From Nocardia testacea NBRC 100365 (GTDB lineage: Bacteria > Actinomycetota > Actinomycetes > Mycobacteriales > Mycobacteriaceae), in contig NZ_BAGJ01000165.1 in assembly GCF_000308775.1 (NCBI RefSeq), forward strand, positions 1-64,000: a DNA stretch of 64,000 bases, given 5' to 3'. The notes beneath the pieces were generated by a model. The model was given only the letters and a program-made list of their open reading frames with translations. It made no database searches and was not told the DNA's origin. The position numbers were made by a program, and so were the translations under genes. How positions within the stretch are numbered: position 1 is the stretch's first letter; the number at the start of each line of letters is the position of its first letter. Positions 27,451 to 35,414 of the stretch are shown in pieces.

Positions 27451-27469
27451 TCTCCCGGTGACCGGGAGA
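27451..27469. promoter_or_regulatory. Perfect palindrome TCTCCCGGTGACCGGGAGA between divergent steroid genes
   Basis: Nine-base arms around a central G, placed between the FAD dehydrogenase (start 27374) and the Baeyer-Villiger monooxygenase (start 27581). It is the best copy of a motif that recurs in this region and is a likely operator for a dimeric regulator. Confidence 0.65.
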
Positions 27470-27488
27470 ACCGGCGCGATCCGGTGAA

Positions 27489-27507
27489 TGTGCCGGTCAG
27501 CGGGAGA
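27489..27507. promoter_or_regulatory. Second copy of the palindrome
   Basis: TGTGCCGGTCAGCGGGAGA matches 15 of 19 positions of the perfect copy. Centre-to-centre distance to it is 38 bp, so two dimers could bind nearby sites. Confidence 0.5.
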
Positions 27508-27580
27508 CGAGCGTCCCGCAGGCGCGGCCCGTCCCTACCGTCGCTGCAGAGCACCGGACACCCGAGCAGTTGGAGGCACT

Positions 27581-29206
27581 GTGAACCCCGGAAAACCCTC
27601 GTCACCCGGCCGGACCCGAGTCGATGTGGCGGTCGTCGGCGCGGGTATCGCCGGGTTGTACGCGCTGCACCGGTTCCGCAGCCGCGGCCTCACGGTGCGA
27701 GTGTTCGAGGCCGCCGACGGCGTGGGCGGAGTCTGGTACTGGAACCGCTACCCCGGCGCCCGCTGCGATGTGGAGAGCGTGGACTACTCCTACTCGTTCG
27801 ACGAAGACCTCCAGCAGGAATGGAACTGGAGCGAGAAGTACGCGGCGCAACCGGAGATCCTGGCCTATCTCGAACATGTGGCCGACCGCTTCGATCTGCG
27901 CCGCGATATCGAATTCGGTACCCGGGTGACCGATATCCGTCTCGACGAGACGTCGCTGACCTGGCAGGTGGACACCGATACCGGAAGCCGCGTCACCGCC
28001 CGGTTCGTGGTGCTGGCCACCGGACCGCTGTCGAATGCCAACACTCCGGCGATCGAGGGCCTCGACACCTTCGCCGGGCGACTGCTGCACACCTCGGCCT
28101 GGCCGCACGAGGGCGTCGACCTCACCGGACAGCGGGTCGGCGTGATCGGCACCGGCTCCTCGGGTATCCAGGCGATCCCCGTGCTCGCCGAACAGGCCGC
28201 GCGCCTGCACGTCTTCCAGCGCACCGCCAACTACAGCGTGCCCGCCGGCAACACCGAGCTCGACGACGACACCCGGCGCGCGCAGAAGGCCGACTACGCG
28301 CGGCGCCGACGCCTGTCGATGGCCAGCGGCGGCGGCTCACCGCACCGCGCCCACCCGAAATCCGCGCTGGAGGTGACCGAGGAAGAGCGGCGCGCCGCCT
28401 ATGAACAGCGCTGGCAGCTGGGCGGTGTGCTGTTCAGCAAAACATTCCCCGACCAGCTCACCGACCCCGCCGCCAACGAGACCGCCCGGCGGTTCTGGGA
28501 GGAGAAGATCCGCGCCGAGCTCGACGACCCCCGGGTCGCCGAGCTGCTGATCCCCCGCGACCACCCCATCGGCACCAAACGCATCTGCACCGATACGAAC
28601 TACTACCGCACCTTCAACCGGGAGAACGTGCAGCTGGTGGACCTGCGCGCCACCCCGATCGCCCGGATCGACGCGGGCGGCCTGCACACCACCCAGGCGT
28701 ACTTCCTGCTGGACACCCTGGTGCTGGCCACCGGATTCGACGCCATGACGGGTTCGGTCGCCAAGATCGCGATCACCGGGCGCGACGGGCAGACCCTGAA
28801 CGAGGCGTGGGCGGCGGGTCCGGTGAACTACCTGGGCCTCGGTGTCCCCGGCTTCCCCAATCTGTTCAACCTCACCGGCCCGGGCAGCCCCTCGGTGCTG
28901 GCCAATATGGTGCTGCACTCGGAACTGCACGTGGACTGGGTGGCCGAGGCGATCGCGTTCGTCGACGGGCGCGGAGCCGCCGCGCTCGAGGCCCGCGCGG
29001 ACGCGGCGGCGGCCTGGGTCGCCGAATGCGCCGAGCGGGCGTCCGGGACCCTGATGACCCAGGCCAACTCCTGGTACCTGGGGGCCAACATCCCGGGCAA
29101 ACCGCGGGTCTTCATGCCGTTCGTGAGCGGTTTCGGGGTGTACGGCGAGATCATCGCCGAGGTCGCGGCGGCCGAGTACAAAGGTTTCGACCTGGTCGAC
29201 CGGTGA
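27581..29206 (+). CDS. Baeyer-Villiger monooxygenase (steroid/cyclic ketone type)
   Basis: A 541-residue flavin monooxygenase that inserts oxygen next to a ketone. It has two Rossmann motifs (VVGAGIAGLYALHRF, VIGTGSSGIQAIP) and between them FAGRLLHTSAWPH, which fits the fingerprint FxGxxxHxxxWP, with histidine in the last position instead of D/G. VGGVWYWNRYPGARCDVES is typical of the cyclohexanone/phenylacetone/steroid group. GTG 27581 follows GGAGG by four bases. It is divergent from the KstD-like operon and could open ring D or a side-chain ketone of a steroid; this is inferred. Confidence 0.87.
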   Translation: MNPGKPSSPGRTRVDVAVVGAGIAGLYALHRFRSRGLTVRVFEAADGVGGVWYWNRYPGARCDVESVDYSYSFDEDLQQEWNWSEKYAAQPEILAYLEHVADRFDLRRDIEFGTRVTDIRLDETSLTWQVDTDTGSRVTARFVVLATGPLSNANTPAIEGLDTFAGRLLHTSAWPHEGVDLTGQRVGVIGTGSSGIQAIPVLAEQAARLHVFQRTANYSVPAGNTELDDDTRRAQKADYARRRRLSMASGGGSPHRAHPKSALEVTEEERRAAYEQRWQLGGVLFSKTFPDQLTDPAANETARRFWEEKIRAELDDPRVAELLIPRDHPIGTKRICTDTNYYRTFNRENVQLVDLRATPIARIDAGGLHTTQAYFLLDTLVLATGFDAMTGSVAKIAITGRDGQTLNEAWAAGPVNYLGLGVPGFPNLFNLTGPGSPSVLANMVLHSELHVDWVAEAIAFVDGRGAAALEARADAAAAWVAECAERASGTLMTQANSWYLGANIPGKPRVFMPFVSGFGVYGEIIAEVAAAEYKGFDLVDR

Positions 29207-29237
29207 GCGTCGGCGTGTCCGGCCGCTTCGGCGGTAG

Positions 29238-29260
29238 TCATATGCCGGACCGGTATATGA
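29238..29260. promoter_or_regulatory. Palindrome ATATGCCGGACCGGTATAT before padR
   Basis: With its outer TC/GA pair it forms a 23-bp imperfect palindrome 20 bp before the padR start. It resembles the palindrome before the iclR gene at 36297-36319 (15 of 19 core positions). Confidence 0.6.
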
Positions 29261-29280
29261 CCACTGATAGCATTCGGCGA

Positions 29281-29964
29281 ATGACGACGAGCGAACCCGA
29301 ACAGGCGCAGATCAACCTGCCGCCGACCAGCTGGGCGGTGCTCGCCATGCTCTCCTACGAAGAGGAGATCTCCGGGTACGACCTGAAGAAATGGGCGGAC
29401 TGGAGTATCCGCTATTTCTACTGGAGCCCCTCCTACAGCCAGATCTACTCGGAGCTGAAGAAGCTGGAACGGCACGGGTTCGCGCATTCGCGGGTCGACG
29501 CCGACAACGCCATGCGCGGCCGCCGTCTCTACCGGATCACCCCGGCCGGCCGGGCCGCTGTCACCGCCTGGACCAACAGCGCGCCGGTCGACCCGCCGAT
29601 GCTGAAACATCATGTGATGCTGCGGATCATGTTCGGGCATCTGAGTTCGCCGGACCGGCTCAAGGAGATCCTGCGCGACCATATCGCCGACGCCGAACGG
29701 CTCGAACGCAGTGCCGCCGTGGACGCGGCGGCCGCGAAATCCGAGCCGGGCTGGGCGTACTCGCAGATAGTGTTGCAGTGGGCGCAGCGGTACTACGCCT
29801 CCGAACGCGACCTCGCCCAGCAGCTGATCGACGATATCGACGCGGCCGAGTCCGCGCTGGTGGCGGCCGAACGCGACGAATCGGCCGACTATCCGCACCC
29901 CACCCCGGGACGCTGGCGCGAGGTCGAGCAGCGGGTCAAGGACGAGGATCCCGGGCGGCGCTGA
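29281..29964 (+). CDS. PadR family transcriptional regulator
   Basis: A 227-residue PadR protein. The N-terminal winged helix has SWAVLAMLSYEEEISGYDLK and YWSPSYSQIYSELKKLERHG, with the wing RGRRLYRITPAGRAAVTAW. A C-terminal helical dimerisation domain (about residues 100-200) follows. ATG 29281 is used; earlier in-frame ATGs exist at 29242 and 29257 but overlap the palindrome. It lies 74 bp after the Baeyer-Villiger gene. A second, truncated copy of its C-terminal segment lies at 31776-31853. Confidence 0.85.
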   Translation: MTTSEPEQAQINLPPTSWAVLAMLSYEEEISGYDLKKWADWSIRYFYWSPSYSQIYSELKKLERHGFAHSRVDADNAMRGRRLYRITPAGRAAVTAWTNSAPVDPPMLKHHVMLRIMFGHLSSPDRLKEILRDHIADAERLERSAAVDAAAAKSEPGWAYSQIVLQWAQRYYASERDLAQQLIDDIDAAESALVAAERDESADYPHPTPGRWREVEQRVKDEDPGRR

Positions 29965-30021
29965 GGCTACTCGGTCCGGTGTGGGGGCCTGGGCGAGAGC
30001 ATGGGTTGCCGCTCGAGATCC

Positions 30022-31335
30022 TCACTCCCACCCGCGGAGCATATCGGTCACTTCATCTCGTGACAGGTTGGGCCAGGGCGGTTCGGAATGTCGAGACAAC
30101 CGGAGATCGTAGAAGTCGGTCCAGTGATCGATTTTGCTGGGGTCCTCGGCGATTGTACGTGGCACTTTCCCAGCGACCAGTGCCATTCCTCGCCAGTCTT
30201 CCATGTCTCGATACGTTCGCAGGATCGCCTCGGCATCGACATCGGGGTTGCCGAGTGGTACTCGATCAAGCCACATGTCGGTGGCTGCACCGAGTGTCTC
30301 CCCGGTGAATGGCAGAGAACGACCGAGGAAGAACTGTGCGTTGTAGAGCGGATCGCTGGGCCCGGCGCACGACCAATCGAGAATCCACGGTTTTCCCTGT
30401 GCATCGAACTGGAGGTTGCCCATATAGAGATCGTTGTGGCCGAAGAAGGTCGGCTCACCGGCGCGGCCGGGATCGGGCCGGAAATAATCCGACAACGGCC
30501 CGAGTCCGAGCTGATCCAATCTCGCGCGATGTTCCGGTGGCAGATTGTGAAATGCGTTGTCGGCATGCTGGATCATATGTTGCTGCCACGTCGGGATATC
30601 CATTTCCATCCCCGCCGGTATCGGATGCGAAGAGATCAACTTCACCTGATCCAGAAGATCAGGGAACCAATTCATCAGTTCGGGGTCGATGAAATTACGA
30701 GTTTCGCCGCTGACGTACTGCATGACCATGAAATTCTTGCCGGTAGCGGGGTCTGTGCCGGCGTAGAGCAGCCTGGGGGTTCGCACACCGCACTCACTTC
30801 CATAGCGCATGGCCGTGCTCTCCGGCAACCAATGCTTCACGAAAGTCTCGATGGGCCGGCCCGTCTCGAATCTGACCACGGCCGGGCCTGCGCTCGACTC
30901 GACCCGAGTCACCCAGTTGTCGCTCCCCTCGAAATCCGGTTCCCGATCCCGGACCCTCTCATATAGCTCCCGGGCCTCCTCGGAAGAGATCTCGAACAGC
31001 TCGCGACCGTCGGGTTGTGTCCGATCCTCACCGAAGGTGTTCGTCGATCCGGTCCCGGCGGTCGAGTCCTGCCCGGAGACCGGTTCCCGCACATGCGCGC
31101 CGGTTTCCGCGCGCACAGCGGCGCGATCGCTCTGGGCCGAACCAGCTCTGTCGATGTCCGCCGTGCTCTGCTCGCCGGCGCGAGTGGTGCGGTCGAGACC
31201 CGCTTGTATCACGTGTGAGTATTCACGATGTCTTTCGCTGACCCGCGGGGTGCCGCTGTCGACGAGCGCGGCGGCGAGGCGTCTGGCTGCCTCCAGCATT
31301 CTCGCGTTGAGCTCGCCGCGATCCAGACCGGCCAA
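30022..31335 (-). CDS. Phosphotransferase (APH/choline-kinase fold) with a long disordered N-terminus
   Basis: About 437 residues. Residues 1-130 are polar and low in order (RVSERHREYSHVIQAG, then serine-, threonine- and arginine-rich). The rest is an aminoglycoside-phosphotransferase-like kinase with FFGHNDLYMGNLQFD (HxDxxxxN catalytic loop) and WILDWSCAGPSDPLYN (metal-binding DW). The start is taken as TTG 31335 behind GAGAGGAAA; the frame continues upstream without similarity. Codon use is less GC-biased than in the neighbours, which suggests transfer. A kinase domain on a disordered head next to gene remnants recalls a toxin-type effector, but a plain antibiotic or small-molecule kinase is equally possible. 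Confidence 0.6.
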   Translation of the reverse strand: MAGLDRGELNARMLEAARRLAAALVDSGTPRVSERHREYSHVIQAGLDRTTRAGEQSTADIDRAGSAQSDRAAVRAETGAHVREPVSGQDSTAGTGSTNTFGEDRTQPDGRELFEISSEEARELYERVRDREPDFEGSDNWVTRVESSAGPAVVRFETGRPIETFVKHWLPESTAMRYGSECGVRTPRLLYAGTDPATGKNFMVMQYVSGETRNFIDPELMNWFPDLLDQVKLISSHPIPAGMEMDIPTWQQHMIQHADNAFHNLPPEHRARLDQLGLGPLSDYFRPDPGRAGEPTFFGHNDLYMGNLQFDAQGKPWILDWSCAGPSDPLYNAQFFLGRSLPFTGETLGAATDMWLDRVPLGNPDVDAEAILRTYRDMEDWRGMALVAGKVPRTIAEDPSKIDHWTDFYDLRLSRHSEPPWPNLSRDEVTDMLRGWE

Positions 31336-31650
31336 TGAGGTTTCCTCTCGTTGATCACACTGTCGGGCAGCAAGGCAGAAACCGGAGCGCCGACCTCGGT
31401 GAGCGTCGGGTCGAGTCGGCGGGTGAGTTCGTCGGCGCAGCCGGCGCGGTCCGGCCGGTGTGGCGTCGTAAGCGAGTCGAGAGCACTGCTGGCCGACTCG
31501 AGGCGAGACGCCGGGCCTCCACGACCGATTCACGGATGCCCCGGGCGAAGTCGGCAGTGCTGGAGATCGTTCGTTCGGCCGATAGGGTGTCGAACTCGAT
31601 CGGTCTCTCCTGGCTCCGGGGACGTGGTCGACATACGGCACTATTCGATC
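31336..31650 (-). pseudogene. Possible frameshifted small helical protein upstream of the kinase
   Basis: Two minus-strand frames carry coding-like sequence in succession: IEFDTLSAERTISSTADFAR and GIRESVVEARRLASS in one, then ASSALDSLTTPHRPDRAG and LDPTLTEVGAPVSALLPDSV in another, with the switch near 31500. AGGAGAG is followed at start distance by ATC instead of ATG. This could be a decayed gene for a small secreted or ESX-like helical protein. The assignment is weak. Confidence 0.3.
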
Positions 31651-31775
31651 GAAGTGAAACCTTCAGACGATCGGCGACAGTGCCGGACTCTCAGTACCGT
31701 GCGTGCGGACGAAAAACAATATAGTGCTGGCGAAACCAACGCTGATCAGCGGAGTTTCCTAGAATCGGTAAACGC

Positions 31776-31853
31776 GAACGGCTCGAGCGCAGCGCCGCCG
31801 TGGACGCGGCGGCCGCGAAATCCGAACCCGGCTGGGCCTACTCGCCGATCGCG
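31776..31853 (+). pseudogene. Fragment of a padR gene (partial duplicate of the PadR at 29.3 kb)
   Basis: The frame reads ERLERSAAVDAAAAKSEPGW and AYSPI, identical but for one residue to ERLERSAAVDAAAAKSEPGW-AYSQI of the intact PadR (29697-29770). DNA identity is high over about 75 bp and then stops. No start or N-terminus accompanies it. It is a truncated paralogous copy left by a duplication or recombination event. Confidence 0.75.
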
Positions 31854-31996
31854 ATCGCCCGGCGCCGGTCCGCCACCGCGGACCGGGCACTCGGCAGCGC
31901 AGGCGCGCGCTCGGCGGGGCCGGCTCGGTACGATCGGAAACAACGCCGAACGCCGGCACCCGCACCGGGCCGCAGGAGTGACCCGGCGGGAACCGG

Positions 31997-32635
31997 TCAG
32001 GTCAGCACCGGTGTCGTACGGACGCAGTAGCTGTGGCAGACCCGGTCGCGGACGACGGCCTCCGGGCATTCCGGGTCGAACCAGCGGTCCACCAGACCCC
32101 AGTGCACCGGATGCGCGAGGTAGGCGCCCGTCAGGCCGTCGAGATCGCTGAACTCCTGCTCCCAGATGTGTGTCCACTGCACGGCGCCCTCGGCCCGGAG
32201 CGCCCGGCTCAACCGCCAGGCGCGGATGGTGGATATATATCGGGGCATTCGCAGCAGGTCGGCCTCGAATTCGGCCAGCGCCTGCGGCGGCGTGGCCGGG
32301 TCCACACGCAACAGCAGGGTGCGGTACACCGTGCCCGGACTGCTCGGCCCGGCCACACCGTGCACGCCGGGACCGTGGTCGGTCCCGGCGACGCGCAGCA
32401 CCTCCGGCCGGTCGTACAGCTCCGTCAGCAGGGCCGCTGCCGACCGCCCCACCGCCGGTTCCGCGAAGCTCAGACGCAGCAGGATATCGCCGCCGTTGCG
32501 AACCCCGGGCAGCGTCGGTTCGATCAACGCGCGCCGCGCCCCGCCGACTGCGGCCCGTAGCTCGGCGAGCAGGCTATCGAGCGCGCCCGGGGCAACATCG
32601 GGGACCAGATGGATCAGCCGGGTGATCTCATACAT
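31997..32635 (-). CDS. Dabb-type (dimeric alpha/beta barrel) protein
   Basis: A 212-residue protein with two ferredoxin-like halves. The second half is best kept: WTHIWEQEFSDLDGLTGAYL and HPVHWGLVDRWFDPECPE, the pattern of the stress-responsive Dabb domain. Such proteins can be small enzymes or ligand binders, and in steroid and polyketide clusters they may act on reactive intermediates. ATG 32635 lies inside the end of the upstream gene (8-bp overlap), so the two are co-translated. The exact role is unknown. Confidence 0.6.
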   Translation of the reverse strand: MYEITRLIHLVPDVAPGALDSLLAELRAAVGGARRALIEPTLPGVRNGGDILLRLSFAEPAVGRSAAALLTELYDRPEVLRVAGTDHGPGVHGVAGPSSPGTVYRTLLLRVDPATPPQALAEFEADLLRMPRYISTIRAWRLSRALRAEGAVQWTHIWEQEFSDLDGLTGAYLAHPVHWGLVDRWFDPECPEAVVRDRVCHSYCVRTTPVLT

Positions 32636-32975
32636 CGGCGAGCGCCTCGATATCGCCGGCCGCGGCGGCCGACTCACGGGTCCGCCGGGCGATCAGGTGC
32701 TCGACCCCGGCCCACCATCGGGCCGGCTCCGGGTCGGGCCGGCTTCGCCAGGTCATCTGCCACCAGCCGGTGGGACCGTCGAGTTCCCAGGTCACGGTGA
32801 CCGTATTGGGCCGGTCGTCGAGCCAGAGCGGCGGCGCCACCAGCACCCGGTCGAGGACCATCCCCCGCGCGATCGCCCCGGGGACGTACTCGGCGAGATA
32901 GCGGTCCACGAATTCCCTCGCGCGGCCGGGCATCGTCTCGATCCGGTCGACGATATAGACCTTCGCTGCACCCAT
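32628..32975 (-). CDS. Small ferredoxin-fold protein (Dabb/NIPSNAP-like)
   Basis: A 115-residue protein beginning MGAAKVYIVDRIETMPGRAR, with EFVDRYLAEYVPGAIARGM and WELDGPTGWWQMTWRSRPDP. The pattern of beta strand, helix and beta strand resembles the NIPSNAP/Dabb half-barrel. ATG 32975 is chosen because the residues before it are arginine-rich non-family sequence. It overlaps the next Dabb gene, so the pair may form one heteromeric complex. It is divergent from the esterase at 33126, with the palindrome TCTCCGGGAGA (33024-33034) between them. Confidence 0.55.
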   Translation of the reverse strand: MGAAKVYIVDRIETMPGRAREFVDRYLAEYVPGAIARGMVLDRVLVAPPLWLDDRPNTVTVTWELDGPTGWWQMTWRSRPDPEPARWWAGVEHLIARRTRESAAAAGDIEALADV

Positions 32976-33023
32976 CGCGCCACGGTATGGCCGTAGCCGG
33001 CAGTCCGGCCGGTACCGGTCCAC

Positions 33024-33034
33024 TCTCCGGGAGA
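33024..33034. promoter_or_regulatory. Short palindrome TCTCCGGGAGA between divergent genes
   Basis: An 11-bp perfect palindrome between the Dabb pair and the esterase. It keeps the outer TCTCC and GGAGA of the larger motif at 27451-27469 but lacks the middle, so it may be a variant or unrelated. Confidence 0.3.
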
Positions 33035-33125
33035 CGCGACTCCGTCCGCGCTTTCGCCGACCTACGGTGGCCCGACCAACTGTAGGGCCGGGCACTACCG
33101 GCCACGAGAATCGAGGAGGCCGCAG

Positions 33126-34082
33126 ATGGAATCAGGAGCCGTACGCGACGCGGAGCCCGGACTGCTTCCCGAGGTGGCCTCGATGCTCGCCGCCCTGGAC
33201 AGCGGCTTCCCGGACGTCACCACCCTGTCGGCCCCCGAACTGCGGGCGATCATCAGGTCCCGCCGCGCACCGTTGCAGTGGCTGCCCGCCATGAGTGACG
33301 TCTCGAACCTCACCGTCGACGGACCGGGCGGCCCGCTGCCCCTCCGGGTCTACCGGCCCCGGCACGACGCCTCGGCGCTCCCGGTGATCGTGTTCGCGCA
33401 CGGCGGCGGGTTCGTATTCTGCGATCTGGACAGCCATGACGAGGTCTGCCGCGCGATGGCAGAGGGGGTAGGCGCGGTAGTGGTGTCGGTGGATTACCGG
33501 CTCGCCCCCGAACATCCCGCGCCCGCCGCACACGAGGACATGTATGCCGCGCTCGTCTGGGCCGCCGAACACGCCCCCGAATACGGTGGCGATCCCGCCG
33601 CGCTCGTGGTCGCCGGGGACAGCGCCGGCGGCAATCTCGCCGCCACCGTGGCCATAGCGGCCCGCGATCAGCACGGGCCTGCGATCGCCGCGCAACTACT
33701 GCTCTACCCGGTGATCGACGACGATTTCGACACCGAGTCCTACCGGCGCTACGGCAGCGGGTACTACAACACCGCCGCGGCGATGCGCTGGTACTGGCAG
33801 CAGTACGCACCACACGGCACCGCGGACCCCCGCCTGGTGCCGACCCGCGCGGACACCCTGGCCGGGCTGCCGCCCGCGGTGGTGATCACCGCCGAACTCG
33901 ACCCACCCTGCTCCTCCGGCGACAACTACGCGAGCCTGCTCACCGAAGCCGGTGTCGCGGTGCGACACCGGCGCTACGACGGCTTGTTCCACGGGTTCCT
34001 GACGATCCCCGCCCTCGCGGTCACCCGAACCGCGCGCACGGAGATCTGGGAAATGGTGCGCGCGACCCTTGCGTCCCGGTAG
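33126..34082 (+). CDS. Alpha/beta hydrolase, hormone-sensitive-lipase-type esterase
   Basis: A 318-residue esterase. The oxyanion motif is VFAHGGGFVFCDLDSHDEVC, the nucleophile elbow is VAGDSAGGNLAATVA, the acid lies in ITAELDPPCSSGD and the histidine in DGLFHGFLTI. These define the HSL/LipW group, which cleaves short-chain esters and can act on steroid or lactone intermediates. ATG 33126 follows GAGGAGG. A lactone or ester from the Baeyer-Villiger enzyme would be a logical substrate in this cluster, but that is inference. Confidence 0.85.
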   Translation: MESGAVRDAEPGLLPEVASMLAALDSGFPDVTTLSAPELRAIIRSRRAPLQWLPAMSDVSNLTVDGPGGPLPLRVYRPRHDASALPVIVFAHGGGFVFCDLDSHDEVCRAMAEGVGAVVVSVDYRLAPEHPAPAAHEDMYAALVWAAEHAPEYGGDPAALVVAGDSAGGNLAATVAIAARDQHGPAIAAQLLLYPVIDDDFDTESYRRYGSGYYNTAAAMRWYWQQYAPHGTADPRLVPTRADTLAGLPPAVVITAELDPPCSSGDNYASLLTEAGVAVRHRRYDGLFHGFLTIPALAVTRTARTEIWEMVRATLASR

Positions 34083-34271
34083 GGGGCAGGCCGGGACGAG
34101 CGCGCTCACGTAGAACTTGCAGGGCCGCTGAAATGTCGGATCCCGCGCCATCGGTCACTGGTGAGCGTGCCCTCTCGGTCACGGTCGACCGGCCGGGCTG
34201 CGTAACCGGCCCGCCCGGGCCGGACAGGGATGGTTATCGGGTAGCGCCGGGGGCGGCTGGCGGCGCGTTGG

Positions 34272-34601
34272 CCAGCGGTTGTTCGGTCTGCGGCCCAGCA
34301 GGTCGTAGACCAGCACCTCGGAGGGGCCGTACCAACCGCCTGGTTCTTGGGGGTAGCGCAGGTTTGCTTCGGCGTCGTACCACGTACCGTCGCGCAGCGT
34401 CGAGCCCTCTGCGTCGGTTCCGGCGTGGGAATCGTCGGCGCGGGTCCGCGCGAGGTGTTCGACGACGACCTTGCCGGCGCTTTCGTCGAAGAACCTCTTC
34501 GTGCAGAAGAACTTGGTTCCGGAGGGGTAGAGCGCTCCGTGACCACTCTGCGGCGAAGCTGCACTGGCGGTCGACAGCGCATCCGGCTTAGCGTCGTCCC
34601 A
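34272..34601 (-). pseudogene. Coding-like remnant without a start codon
   Basis: The minus frame stays open and reads, among others, SGTKFFCTKRFFDESAGKVV, VEHLARTRADDSHAGTDAEG and YPQEPGGWYGPSEVLVYDLL. Aromatic residues and turns are arranged like a real protein, but no ATG/GTG precedes this part in frame and it runs into the start of the SDR on the other strand. It is probably the decayed end of an unknown gene. The rest of 34083-34600 shows nothing else. Confidence 0.35.
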
Positions 34602-35392
34602 TGACCACCACAGCAGTCGTCACCGGCGCCGGCCGCGGTATCGGATTCGCCTTCGCCCGTCACCTCGCCGATGCGGGCCATCTGGTCGTGCTGACCGATA
34701 TCGACGGTGACGCCGTGCGGCGAGCCGCCGCCGAGATCGGCCGGGGTGCGGTCGGGTTCCGGCAGGATGTCCGCGATATCGCTTCCCACCGCGAGGTCGC
34801 CGAAAAGGCCGCGGCACTGGGGCGTCCGGCGGTGTGGGTGAACAATGCCGGAGTGCTGTTCGCGGGCGACGCCTGGACCCATCCGGACGAGGAGATCGCC
34901 ACCATCCTGGACGTGAACATCCGCGGTGTCGTGGCGGGGACCGCGGCCGCGATCGCGCAGATGGGGCAGGCGGGCGGGGTCGTGTTGAATATCGCGTCGC
35001 TCTCGGCGCTCACACCGGTACCGGGTCTCGCGCTGTACGCCGCGACCAAGGCGGCCGTCCTGTCCTATACGACCTCTGTACAGGGCGACCTCCGGCACGC
35101 CGGGCTACCTATCCGGGTCCGCGCCCTGTGCCCCGATGTGGTCGGCACCCATATGGTGACCGACAGGGCGGCGGACCCCGGCGCGGCGCTGCTGTTCGCC
35201 GGGCCGAAGCCGATGGACGAGGACGCCGTCGCCCGCGCGGGTATGGCGTTGATGGACAGCCGCCAGATCTTCCGCGTGATGCCTCGCTGGCGCGGTGCGC
35301 TGGTTCGCGGCGTCGATATGGCGCCCGCGTTCGGTCTGAGCCTGGTCGCGCTGATGCGCAGGCTGGGTGATCGCCGTCAGGCCGGTAGCTGA
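34601..35392 (+). CDS. SDR family oxidoreductase
   Basis: A 263-residue short-chain dehydrogenase. The cofactor motif is VVTGAGRGIGFAFARHLADA, an aspartate in VLTDIDG points to NAD, NNAG lies in VWVNNAGVLF, and the catalytic YAATKAA follows the serine in NIASLSA. The C-terminal part is long and carries no mycofactocin-type signature. It lies between the esterase and the convergent IclR regulator, at the edge of the steroid cluster, and probably oxidises a hydroxyl of an intermediate. Its own start has no strong ribosome binding site. Confidence 0.82.
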   Translation: MTTTAVVTGAGRGIGFAFARHLADAGHLVVLTDIDGDAVRRAAAEIGRGAVGFRQDVRDIASHREVAEKAAALGRPAVWVNNAGVLFAGDAWTHPDEEIATILDVNIRGVVAGTAAAIAQMGQAGGVVLNIASLSALTPVPGLALYAATKAAVLSYTTSVQGDLRHAGLPIRVRALCPDVVGTHMVTDRAADPGAALLFAGPKPMDEDAVARAGMALMDSRQIFRVMPRWRGALVRGVDMAPAFGLSLVALMRRLGDRRQAGS

Positions 35393-35414
35393 ACGGGCAC
35401 GTCTCCGTTACCGG

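Noticed and set aside
25869..27461. 530-codon plus-strand frame opposite the KstD-like gene
   Set aside because: Shadow frame; the minus strand carries FAD motifs throughout.
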